DNA from: Caenorhabditis remanei
Lineage: Eukaryota; Nematoda; Chromadorea; Rhabditida; Rhabditidae
Direction of reading: 5' to 3'
NCBI RefSeq assembly: GCF_010183535.1
Contig: NC_071333.1
Location: 2,232,001-2,296,000 of the forward strand
DNA: 64,000 nt
Part shown: in pieces, positions 12,101 to 24,800 of the stretch
Position numbering within the stretch: position 1 is the first letter of the stretch
How the letters are laid out: every line of letters begins with the position of its first letter
Program-made: the position numbers and the translations under genes
Notes under the pieces: generated by a model
The model's database searches: none
What the model saw: only the letters and a program-made list of their open reading frames with translations
What the model was told of the DNA's origin: nothing

Positions 12101-15100
12101 TTCTTTTTAACTTTATTAGGTATAGGAATTGGAGTCCCATGAGCGAGGAATGCACTCGTCGTCCTCCGAACATGCCTTTTCCTCAAAATTCTTAAAATTC
12201 TTAATATTCATAAAATTCTTTTAACTTTATTAGGTAGGAATTGAGTCCCATGAGCGAGGAATGCACTCGCGTCCTCCGAACATGCCTTTTCCTCAAAATT
12301 CTTGTTTAAATATCTTAAATATATAAATTCTTATTAACTTTATTAGGTATAGGAATTGGAGTCCCATGAGCGAGGATGCACTCGCGTCCTCCGAACATGC
12401 CTTTTCCTCAAAATTCTTAAAATTCTTAATCTAAAAATTCTTATTAACTTTATTAGGTATAGGAATTGGAGTCCCATGAGCGAGGAATGCACTCGCGTCC
12501 TCCGAACATGCCTTTTCCTGAAAATTCTTAAAATTCTTAAAGTTCTAAAAATTCTTGTTAACTTTATTAGGTATAGGAATTGGAGTCCCATGAGCGAGGA
12601 ATGCACTCGCGTCCTCCGAACATGCCTTTTCCTGTAATTCTTAACATTCTTAAAGTTCTAAAAATTCTTATTAACTTTATTAGGTATAGGAATTGGAGTC
12701 CCATGAGCGAGGAATGCACTCGCGTCCTCCGAACATGCCTTTTCCTCAAATTCTTAACATTCTTAAAGTTCTAAAAATTCTTATTAACTTTATTAGGTAT
12801 AGGAATTGGAGTCCCATGAGCGAGGAATGCACTCGCGTCCTCCGAACATGCCTTTTCCTGGTAAATTCTTAACATTCTTAAAGTTCTAAAAATTCTTATT
12901 AACTTTATTAGGTATAGGAATTGGAGTCCCATGAGCAAGGAATGCACTCGCGTCCTCCGAACATGCCTTTTCCTCAAAATTCTTAACATTCTTAAAGTTC
13001 TAAAAATTCTTATTAACTTTATTAGGTATAGGAATTGGAGTCCCATGAGCAAGGAATGCACTCGCGTCCTCCGAACATGCCTTTTCCTCAAAATTCTTAA
13101 CATTCTTAAAGTTCTAAAAATTCTTATTAACTTTATTAGGTATAGGAATTGGAGTCCCATGAGCGAGGAATGCACTCGCGTCCTCCGAACATGCCTTTTC
13201 CTGGTAAATTCTTAACATTCTTAAAGTTCTAAAATTCTTATTAACTTTATTAGGTATAGGAATTGGAGTCCCATGAGCAAGGAATGCACTCGCGTCCTCC
13301 GAACATGCCTTTTCCTGAAATTCTTAAAATTCTTAATATTCATAAAATTCTTATTAACTTTATTAGGTATAGGAATTGGAGTCCCATGAGCGAGGAATGC
13401 ACTCGCGTCCTCCGAACATGCCTTTTCCTCAAAATTCTTAAAATTCTTAATATTCATAAAATTCTTATTAACTTTATTAGGTATAGGAATTGAGTCCCAT
13501 GAGCGAGGAATGCACTCGCGTCCTCCGAACATGCCTTTTCCTCAAATTCTTAAAATTCTTAATATTCATAAAATTCTTATTAACTTTATTAGGTATAGGA
13601 ATTGGAGTCCCATGAGCGAGGAATGCACTCGCGTCCTCCGAACATGCCTTTTCCTCAAAATTCTTAAAATTCTTAATATTCTAAAAATTCTTATTAACTT
13701 TATTAGGTATAGGAATTGAGTCCCATGAGCGAGGAATGCACTCGCGTCCTCCGAACATGCCTTTTCCTCAAAATTCTTAAAATTCTTAAAGTTCTAAAAT
13801 TCTTATTAACTTATTAGGTATAGGAATTGGAGTCCCATGAGCGAGGAATGCACTCGCGTCCTCCGAACATGCCTTTTCCTGAAAATTCTTAAAATTCTTA
13901 ATAGTTCTAAAAATTCTTATTAACTTTATTAGGTATAGGAATTGAGTCCCATGAGCGAGGAATGCACTCGCGTCCTCCGAACATGCCTTTTCCTCAAAAT
14001 TCTTAAAATTCTTATATTCTAAAATTCTATTAACTTTATTAGGTATAGGAATTGGAGTCCCATGAGCGAGGAATGCAACTCGCGTCCTCCGAAAATGCCT
14101 TTTCCTCAAAATTCTTAAAATTCTTAATATTCATAAAATTCTTATTAACTTTATTAGGTATAGGAATTGGAGTCCCATGAGCGAGGAATGCACTCGCGTC
14201 CGAACATGCCTTTCCTCAAATTCTTAAAATTCTTAATATTCTAAAATTCTTATTAACTTATTAGGTATAGGAATTGGCGTCCATGAGCGAGGAATGCACT
14301 CGCGTCCTCCGAACATGCCTTTCCTCAAAATTCTTAAAATCTTAATATCATAAAATTCTTATTAACTTTATTAGGTATAGGAATTGGAGTCCCATGAGCG
14401 AGGAATGCACTCGCGTCCTCCGAACATGCCTTTTCCTCAAAATTCTTAAAATTCTTAATATTCATAAATTCTTATTAACTTATTAGGTATAGGAATTGAG
14501 TCCCATGAGCGNNNNNNNNNNNNNNNNNNNNNNNNNNNNNNNNNNNNNNNNNNNNNNNNNNNNNNNNNNNNNNNNNNNNNNNNNNNNNNNNNNNNNNNNN
14601 NNNNNNNNNNNAAATTCTTATTAACTTTATAGGTATAGGAATTGGAGTCCCATGAGCAAGGAATGCACTCGCGTCCTCCCGAACATGCCTTTTCCTGAAA
14701 AATTCTTAAAATTCTTAAATATTCATAAAATTCTTATTAACTTTATTAGGTATAGGAATTGGAGTCCCATGAGCGAGGAATGCACTCGCGTCCTCCGAAC
14801 ATGCCTTTTCCTCAAAATTCTTAAATTCTTAATATTCGTAAAATTCTTTTTAACTTTATTAGGTATAGGAATTGGAGTCCCATGAGCGAGGAATGCACTC
14901 GCGTCCTCCGAACAATGCCCTTTTCCTCAAAATTCTTTAAAATTCTTAATATTCATAAAATTCTTTTTAACTTTATTAGGTATAGGAATTGGAGTCCCAT
15001 GAGCGAGGACTGCACTCGCGTCCTCCGAACATGCCTTTTCCTCAAAATTCTTAAAATTCTTAATATTCATAAATCTTTTTAACTTTATTAGGTATAGGAA

Positions 15101-15900
15101 TTGGAGTCCCATGAGCGAGGAATGCACTCGCGTCCTCCGAACATGCCTTTTCCTCAAAATTCTTAAAATTCTTAATATTCTAAAATTCTTTTTAACTTTA
15201 TTAGGTATAGGAATTGGAAGTCCCATGAGCGAGGACTGCACTCGCGTCCTCCGAACATGCCTTTTCCTCAAAATTCTTAAAATTCTTAATATTCATAAAA
15301 TTCTTTTAACTTTATTAGGTATAGGAATTGGAGTCCCATGAGCGAGGAATGCACTCGCGTCCTCCGAACATGCCTTTTCCTCAAAATTCTTAAAATTCTT
15401 AATATTCATAAAATTCTTTTTAACTTTATTAGGTATAGGAATTGGAGTCCCATGAGCGAGGAATACACTCGCGTCTTCCGAACATGCCTTTTCCTCAAAA
15501 TTCTTAAAATTCTTAAGTTCTAAAAATTCTTATTAACTTTATTAGGTATAGGAATTGGAGTCCCATGAGCGAGGAATACACTCGCGTCTTCCGAACATGC
15601 CTTTTCCTCAAAATTCTTAAAATTCTTAAAGTTCTAAAAATTCTTATTAACTTTATTAGGTATAGGAATTGGAGTCCCATGAGCGAGGAATGCACTCGCG
15701 TCCTCCGAACATGCCTTTTCCTCAAAATTCTTAAAATTCTTAATATTCTAAAAATTCTTTTTAACTTTATTAGGTATAGGAATTGGAGTCCCATGAGCGA
15801 GGAATGCACTCGCGTCCTCCGAACATGCCTTTTCCTCAAAATTCTTAAAATTCTTAATATTCATAAAATTCTTTTAACTTTATTAGGTATAGGAATTGGA
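9160..15900. repeat. Higher-order repeat: 14-unit block present three times
   Basis: A rare variant unit (AATATTCGTAAAATTC) occurs at about 9591, 11186 and 14838, each time inside the same order of variants. The order is a CTGGTAATTC unit, two GAGCAAGG units, the CGTAAA unit, alternating GAATGC/GACTGC units with TTCTTTTTAAC, then GAATACACTCGCGTCTT units. The first interval is 1595 bp, which is 14 units minus one base. The third copy lies just after the N gap and has extra single-base indels. This indicates recent block amplification inside the array. Confidence 0.8.
14512..14611. other. Assembly gap (100 N) inside the satellite
   Basis: Exactly 100 undetermined bases, the usual placeholder for a gap of unknown size. 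Units on both sides (about 12000-15500) have many one-base insertions and deletions not seen elsewhere in the array, consistent with low-coverage contig ends. The real array is therefore probably longer than shown. Confidence 0.98.
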
Positions 15901-18900
15901 GTCCCATGAGCGAGGAATGCACTCGCGTCCTCCGAACATGCCTTTCCTGAAAATTCTTGAAATTCTTAATATTCATAAAATTCTTATTAACTTTATTAGG
16001 TATAGGAATTGGAGTCCCATGAGCGAGGAATGCACTCGCGTCCTCCGAACATGCCTTTTCCTCAAAATTCTTGAAATTCTTAAAGTTCTAAAAATTCTTA
16101 TTAACTTTATTAGGTATAGGAATTGGAGTCCCATGAGCGAGGACTGCACTCGCGTCTTCCGAACATGCCTTTTCCTCAAAATTCTTAAAATTCTTAAAGT
16201 TCTAAAAATTCTTATTAACTTTATTAGGTATAGGAATTGGAGTCCCATGAGCGAGGAATGCACTCGCGTCCTCCGAACATGCCTTTTCCTGAAAATTCTT
16301 AAAATTCTTAAAGTTCTAAAAATTCTTGTTAACTTTATTAGGTATAGGAATTGGAGTCCCATGAGCGAGGAATGCACTCGCGTCCTCCGAACATGCCTTT
16401 TCCTGGTAATTCTTAACATTCTTAAGTTCTAAAAATTCTTATTAACTTTATTAGGTATAGGAATTGGAGTCCCATGAGCGAGGAATGCACTCGCGTCCTC
16501 CGAACATGCCTTTTCCTCAAAATTCTTAACATTCTTAAAGTTCTAAAAATTCTTATTAACTTTATTAGGTATAGGAATTGGAGTCCCATGAGCGAGGAAT
16601 GCACTCGCGTCCTCCGAACATGCCTTTTCCTGGTAATTCTTAACATTCTTAAAGTTCTAAAAATTCTTATTAACTTTATTAGGTATAGGAATTGGAGTCC
16701 CATGAGCAAGGAATGCACTCGCGTCCTCCGAACATGCCTTTTCCTCAAAATTCTTAACATTCTTAAAGTTCTAAAAATTCTTATTAACTTTATTAGGTAT
16801 AGGAATTGGAGTCCCATGAGCAAGGAATGCACTCGCGTCCTCCGAACATGCCTTTTCCTCAAAATTCTTAACATTCTTAAAGTTCTAAAAATTCTTATTA
16901 ACTTTATTAGGTATAGGAATTGGAGTCCCATGAGCGAGGAATGCACTCGCGTCCTCCGAACATGCCTTTTCCTGGTAATTCTTAACATTCTTAAAGTTCT
17001 AAAATTCTTATTAACTTTATTAGGTATAGGAATTGGAGTCCCATGAGCAAGGAATGCACTCGCGTCCTCCGAACATGCCTTTTCCTGAAAATTCTTAAAA
17101 TTCTTAATATTCATAAAATTCTTATTAACTTTATTAGGTATAGGAATTGGAGTCCCATGAGCGAGGAATGCACTCGCGTCCTCCGAACATGCCTTTTCCT
17201 CAAAATTCTTAAAATTCTTAATATTCATAAAATTCTTATTAACTTTATTAGGTATAGGAATTTGAGTCCCATGAGCGAGGAATGCACTCGCGTCCTCCGA
17301 ACATGCCTTTTCCTCAAAATTCTTAAAATTCTTAATATTCTAAAAATTCTTATTAACTTTATTAGGTATAGGAATTGGAGTCCCATGAGCGAGGACTGCA
17401 CTCGCGTCCTCCGAACATGCCTTTTCCTCAAAATTCTTGAAATTCTTAAAGTTCTAAAAATTCTTATTAACTTTATTAGGTATAGGAATTGGAGTCCCAT
17501 GAGCGAGGAATGCACTCGCGTCCTCCGAACATGCCTTTTCCTGAAAATTCTTAAAATTCTTAATATTCATAAAATTCTTATTAACTTTATTAGGTATAGG
17601 AATTGGAGTCCCATGAGCGAGGAATGCACTCGCGTCCTCCGAACATGCGTTTTCCTGAAAATTATTAAAATTCTTAATATTCTAAAAATTCTTATTAACT
17701 TTATTAGGTATAGGAATTTGAGTCCCATGAGCGAGGAATGCACTCGCGTCCTCCGAACATGCCTTTTCCTCAAAATTCTTAAAATTCTTAATATTCTAAA
17801 ATTCTTATTAACTTTATTAGGTATAGGAATTGGAGTCCCATGAGCGAGGAATGCACTCGCGTCCTCCGAACATGCCTTTTCCTCAAAATTCTTAAAATTC
17901 TTAATATTCATAAAATTCTTATTAACTTTATTAGGTATAGGAATTGGAGTCCCATGAGCGAGGAATGCACTCGCGTCCTCCGAACATGCCTTTTCCTCAA
18001 AATTCTTAAAATTCTTAAAGTTCTAAAAATTCTTATTAACTTTATTAGGTATAGGAATTGGAGTCCCATGAGCGAGGAATGCACTCGCGTCCTCCGAACA
18101 TGCCTTTTCCTCAAAATTCTTAAAATTCTTAATATTCATAAAATTCTTATTAACTTTATTAGGTATAGGAATTGGAGTCCCATGAGCGAGGAATGCACTC
18201 GCGTCCTCCGAACATGCCTTTTCCTCAAAATTCTTAAAATTCTTAATATTCATAAAATTCTTATTAACTTTATTAGGTATAGGAATTTGAGTCCCATGAG
18301 CGAGGAATGCACTCGCGTCCTCCGAACATGCCTTTTCCTCAAAATTCTTAAAATTCTTAATATTCTAAAAATTCTTATTAACTTTATTAGGTATAGGAAT
18401 TGGAGTCCCATGAGCGAGGAATGCACTCGCGTCCTCCGAACATGCCTTTTCCTCAAAATTCTTAAAATTCTTAATATTCTAAAAATTCTTATTAACTTTA
18501 TTAGGTATAGGAATTGGAGTCCCATGAGCGAGGAATGCACTCGCGTCCTCCGAACATGCCTTTTCCTCAAAATTCTTAAAATTCTTAATATTCATAAAAT
18601 TCTTATTAACTTTATTAGGTATAGGAATTGGAGTCCCATGAGCGAGGAATGCACTCGCGTCCTCCGAACATGCCTTTTCCTCAAAATTCTTAAAATTCTT
18701 AAAGTTCTAAAAATTCTTATTAACTTTATTAGGTATAGGAATTGGAGTCCCATGAGCGAGGAATGCACTCGCGTCCTCCGAACATGCCTTTTCCTCAAAA
18801 TTCTTAAAATTCTTAATATTCATAAAATTCTTATTAACTTTATTAGGTATAGGAATTGGAGTCCCATGAGCGAGGAATGCACTCGCGTCCTCCGAACATG

Positions 18901-21900
18901 CCTTTTCCTCAAAATTCTTAAAATTCTTAAAGTTCTAAAAATTCTTATTAACTTTATTAGGTATAGGAATTGGAGTCCCATGAGCGAGGAATGCACTCGC
19001 GTCCTCCGAACATGCCTTTTCCTCAAAATTCTTAAAATTCTTAAAGTTCTAAAAATTCTTATTAACTTTATTAGGTATAGGAATTGGAGTCCCATGAGCG
19101 AGGAATGCACTCGCGTCCTCCGAACATGCCTTTTCCTCAAAATTCTTAAAATTCTTAAAGTTCTAAAAATTCTTATTAACTTTATTAGGTATAGGAATTG
19201 GAGTCCCATGAGCGAGGAATGCACTCGCGTCCTCCGAACATGCCTTTTCCTCAAAATTCTTAACATTCTTAAAGTTCTAAAAATTCTTATTAACTTTATT
19301 AGGTATAGGAATTGGAGTCCCATGAGCAAGGAATGCACTCGCGTCCTCCGAACATGCCTTTTCCTCAAAATTCTTAACATTCTTAAAGTTCTAAAAATTC
19401 TTATTAACTTTATTAGGTATAGGAATTGGAGTCCCATGAGCAAGGAATGCACTCGCGTCCTCCGAACATGCCTTTTCCTGAAAATTCTTAAAATTCTTAA
19501 TATTCATAAAATTCTTATTAACTTTATTAGGTATAGGAATTGGAGTCCCATGAGCGAGGAATGCACTCGCGTCCTCCGAACATGCCTTTTCCTCAAAATT
19601 CTTAAAATTCTTAATATTCATAAAATTCTTATTAACTTTATTAGGTATAGGAATTTGAGTCCCATGAGCGAGGAATGCACTCGCGTCCTCCGAACATGCC
19701 TTTTCCTCAAAATTCTTAAAATTCTTAATATTCTAAAAATTCTTATTAACTTTATTAGGTATAGGAATTGGAGTCCCATGAGCGAGGACTGCACTCGCGT
19801 CCTCCGAACATGCCTTTTCCTCAAAATTCTTGAAATTCTTAAAGTTCTAAAAATTCTTATTAACTTTATTAGGTATAGGAATTGGAGTCCCATGAGCGAG
19901 GAATGCACTCGCGTCCTCCGAACATGCCTTTTCCTGGTAATTCTTAACATTCTTAAAGTTCTAAAAATTCTTATTAACTTTATTAGGTATAGGAATTGGA
20001 GTCCCATGAGCGAGGAATGCACTCGCGTCCTCCGAACATGCCTTTTCCTCAAAATTCTTAACATTCTTAAAGTTCTAAAAATTCTTATTAACTTTATTAG
20101 GTATAGGAATTGGAGTCCCATGAGCGAGGAATGCACTCGCGTCCTCCGAACATGCCTTTTCCTCAAAATTCTTAAAATTCTTAATATTCATAAAATTCTT
20201 ATTAACTTTATTAGGTATAGGAATTTGAGTCCCATGAGCGAGGAATGCACTCGCGTCCTCCGAACATGCCTTTTCCTCAAAATTCTTAAAATTCTTAATA
20301 TTCATAAAATTCTTATTAACTTTATTAGGTATAGGAATTTGAGTCCCATGAGCGAGGAATGCACTCGCGTCCTCCGAACATGCCTTTTCCTCAAAATTCT
20401 TAAATTCTTAAAGTTCTAAAAATTCTTGTTAACTTTATTAGGTATAGGAATTGGAGTCCCATGAGCGAGGAATGCACTCGCGTCCTCCGAACATGCCTTT
20501 TCCTGGTAATTCTTAACATTCTTAAAGTTCTAAAAATTCTTATTAACTTTATTAGGTATAGGAATTGGAGTCCCATGAGCGAGGAATGCACTCGCGTCCT
20601 CCGAACATGCCTTTTCCTCAAAATTCTTAACATTCTTAAAGTTCTAAAATTCTTATTAACTTTATTAGGTATAGGAATTGGAGTCCCATGAGCGAGGAAT
20701 GCACTCGCGTCCTCCGAACATGCCTTTTCCTGGTAAATTCTTAACATTCTTAAAGTTCTAAAAATTCTTATTAACTTTATTAGGTATAGGAATTGGAGTC
20801 CCATGAGCAAGGAATGCACTCGCGTCCTCCGAACATGCCTTTTCCTCAAAATTCTTAACATTCTTAAAGTTCTAAAAATTCTTATTAACTTTATTAGGTA
20901 TAGGAATTGGAGTCCCATGAGCAAGGAATGCACTCGCGTCCTCCGAACATGCCTTTTCCTGAAAATTCTTAAAATTCTTAATATTCATAAAATTCTTATT
21001 AACTTTATTAGGTATAGGAATTGGAGTCCCATGAGCGAGGAATGCACTCGCGTCCTCCGAACATGCCTTTTCCTCAAAATTCTTAAAATTCTTAATATTC
21101 ATAAAATTCTTATTAACTTTATTAGGTATAGGAATTTGAGTCCCATGAGCGAGGAATGCACTCGCGTCCTCCGAACATGCCTTTTCCTCAAAATTCTTAA
21201 AATTCTTAATATTCTAAAAATTCTTATTAACTTTATTAGGTATAGGAATTGGAGTCCCATGAGCGAGGACTGCACTCGCGTCCTCCGAACATGCCTTTTC
21301 CTCAAAATTCTTGAAATTCTTAAAGTTCTAAAAATTCTTATTAACTTTATTAGGTATGGAATTGGAGTCCCATGAGCGAGAATGCACTCGCGTCCTCCGA
21401 ACATGCCTTTCCTCCTCAAAATTCTTAAATTCTTAAAGTTCTAAAAATTCTTTAACTTTATTAGGTATAGGAATTGGAGTCCCATGAGCGAGGAATGCAC
21501 TCGCGTCCTCCGAACATGCCTTTTCCTCAAATTCTTAATTCTTATATTCTAAAATTCTTATTAACTTTATTAGTATAGGAATTGGAGTCCCATGAGCGAG
21601 GAATGCACTCGCGTCCTCCGAACATGCCTTTTCCTCAAAAATTCTTAACATTCTTAAATTCTAAAATTCTTATTAACTTTATTAGGTATAGGAATTGGAG
21701 TCCCATGAGCGAGGAATGCACTCGCGTCCTCCGAACATGCCTTTCCTCAAAATTCTTAAAATTCTTAATATTCTAAAAATTCTTATTAACTTTATTAGGT
21801 ATAGGAATTGGAGTCCCTGAGCGAGGAATGCACTCGCGTCCTCCGAACATGCCTTTTCCTGAAAATTCTTAAATTCTTAATATTCTAAAAATTCTTATTA

Positions 21901-22699
21901 ACTTTATTAGGTATAGGAATTGAGTCCCATGAGCGAGGAATGCACTCGCGTCCTCCGAACATGCCTTTTCCTGCAAATTCTTAAAATTCTTAATATTCTA
22001 AAAATTCTTATTAACTTTATTAGGTATAGGAATTGGAGTCCCATGAGCGAGGACTGCACTCGCGTCCTCCGAACATGCGTTTTCCTGAAAATTATTAAAA
22101 TTCTTAATATTCATAAAATTCTTATTAACTTTATTAGGTATAGGAATTGGAGTCCCATGAGCGAGGAATGCACTCGCGTCCTCCGAACATGCCGTTTTCC
22201 TGAAAATTATTAAAATTCTTAATATTCATAAAATTCTTATTAACTTTATTAGGTATAGGAATTGGAGTCCCATGAGCGAGGAATGCACTCGCGTCCTCCG
22301 AACATGCCTTTTCCTCAAAATTCTTAAAATTCTTAATATTCTAAAATGCACTCGCTCCGAAACATGCCTTTTCCTGAAATTCTTAAAATTCTTAATATTC
22401 ATAAAATTCTTATTAACTTTATTAGGTATAGGAATTGGAGTCCCATGAGCGAGGAATGCACTCGCGTCCTCCGAACATGCGTTTTCCTGAAAATTATTAA
22501 AATTCTTAATATTCTAAAATTCTTATTAACTTTATTAGGTATAGGAATTTGAGTCCCATGAGCGAGGAATGCACTCGCGTCCTCCCGAACATGCCTTTTC
22601 CTCAAAATTCTTAAAATTCTTAATATTCTAAAAATTCTTATTAACTTTATTAGGTATAGGAATTGGAAGTCCCATGAGCGAGGACTGCACTCGCGTCCT

Positions 22700-24800
22700 C
22701 CGAACATGCGTTTTCCTGAAATTATTAAAATTCTTAATATTCATAAAATTCTTATTAACTTTATTAGGTATAGGAATTGGAGTCCCATGAGCGAGGAATG
22801 CACTCGCGTCCTCCGAACATGCGTTTTCCTGAAAATTATTAAAATTCTTAATATTCATAAAATTCTTATTAACTTTATTAGGTATAGGAATTTGAGTCCC
22901 ATGAGCGAGGAATGCACTCGCGTCCTCCGAACATGCCTTTTCCTCAAAATTCTTAAAATTCTTAATATTCTAAAAATTCTTATTAACTTTATTAGGTATA
23001 GGAATTGGAGTCCCATGAGCGAGGACTGCACTCGCGTCCTCCGAACATGCCTTTTCCTGAAAATTCTTAAAATTCTTAATATTCATAAAATTCTTATTAA
23101 CTTTATTAGGTATAGGAATTGGAGTCCCATGAGCGAGGAATGCACTCGCGTCCTCCGAACATGCGTTTTCCTGAAAATTATTAAAATTCTTAATATTCAT
23201 AAAATTCTTATTAACTTTATTAGGTATAGGAATTGGAGTCCCATGAGCGAGGAATGCACTCGCGTCTTCCGAACATGCCTTTTCCTCAAAATTCTTAAAA
23301 TTCTTAATATTCTAAAAATTCTTATTAACTTTATTAGGTATAGGAATTTGAGTCCCATGAGCGAGGAATGCACTCGCGTCCTCCGAACATGCCTTTTCCT
23401 CAAAATTCTTAAAATTCTTAATATTCTAAAAATTCTTATTAACTTTATTAGGTATAGGAATTTGAGTCCCATGAGCGAGGACTGCACTCGCGTCCTCCGA
23501 ACATGCCTTTTCCTCAAAATTCTTGAAATTCTTAAAGTTCTAAAAATTCTTATTAACTTTATTTGGTATAGGAATTGGAGTCCCATGAGCGAGGACTGCA
23601 CTCGCGTCCTCCGAACATGCCTTTTCCTGAAAATTCTTAAAATTCTTAATATTCATAAAATTCTTATTAACTTTATTAGGTATAGGAATTGGAGTCCCAT
23701 GAGCGAGGAATGCACTCGCGTCCTCCGAACATGCCTTTTCCTCAAAATTCTTAAAATTCTTAATATTCTAAAAATTCTTATTAACTTTATTAGGTATAGG
23801 AATTGGAGTCCCATGAGCGAGGACTGCACTCGCGTCCTCCGAACATGCCTTTTCCTCAAAATTCTTGAAATTCTTAAAGTTCTAAAAATTCTTATTAACT
23901 TTATTAGGTATAGGAATTGGAGTCCCATGAGCGAGGAATGCACTCGCGTCCTCCGAACATGCGTTTTCCTGAAAATTATTAAAATTCTTAATATTCATAA
24001 AATTCTTATTAACTTTATTAGGTATAGGAATTGGAGTCCCATGAGCGAGGAATGCACTCGCGTCCTCCGAACATGCCTTTTCCTGAAAATTCTTAAAATT
24101 CTTAATATTCATAAAATTCTTATTAACTTTATTAGGTATAGGAATTGGAGTCCCATGAGCGAGGAATGCACTCGCGTCCTCCGAACATGCCTTTTCCTCA
24201 AAATTCTTAAAATTCTTAATATTCATAAAATTCTTATTAACTTTATTAGGTATAGGAATTGGAGTCCCATGAGCGAGGAATGCACTCGCGTCCTCCGAAC
24301 ATGCCTTTTCCTCAAAATTCTTGAAATTCTTAAAGTTCTAAAAATTCTTATTAGTTTTATTAGGTATAGGAATTGGAGTCCCATGAGCGAGGAATGCACT
24401 CGCGTCCTCCGAACATGCCTTTTCCTGAAAATTCTTAAAATTCTTAATATTCATAAAATTCTTATTAACTTTATTAGGTATAGGAATTGGAGTCCCATGA
24501 GCGAGGAATGCACTCGCGTCCTCCGAACATGCCTTTTCCTCAAAATTCTTAAAATTCTTAATATTCATAAAATTCTTATTAACTTTATTAGGTATAGGAA
24601 TTGGAGTCCCATGAGCGAGGAATGCACTCGCGTCCTCCGAACATGCCTTTTCCTCAAAATTCTTAAAATTCTTAATATTCATAAAATTCTTATTAACTTT
24701 ATTAGGTATAGGAATTGGAGTCCCATGAGCGAGGAATGCACTCGCGTCCTCCGAACATGCCTTTTCCTCAAAATTCTTAAAATTCTTAATATTCATAAAA
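22700..24800. repeat. Segment of the satellite duplicated from about 4650-6750
   Basis: Two rare variants, TTTATTTGGTATAGG at 5507 and TTATTAGTTTTATT at 6297, recur at 23561 and 24351. Both are offset by exactly 18,054 bp, and the intervening variant order is almost the same. A block of more than 2 kb was therefore copied within the array without internal indels. The similar region at 20400-22700 is full of single-base indels, so part of it may be poorly assembled. Confidence 0.75.
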
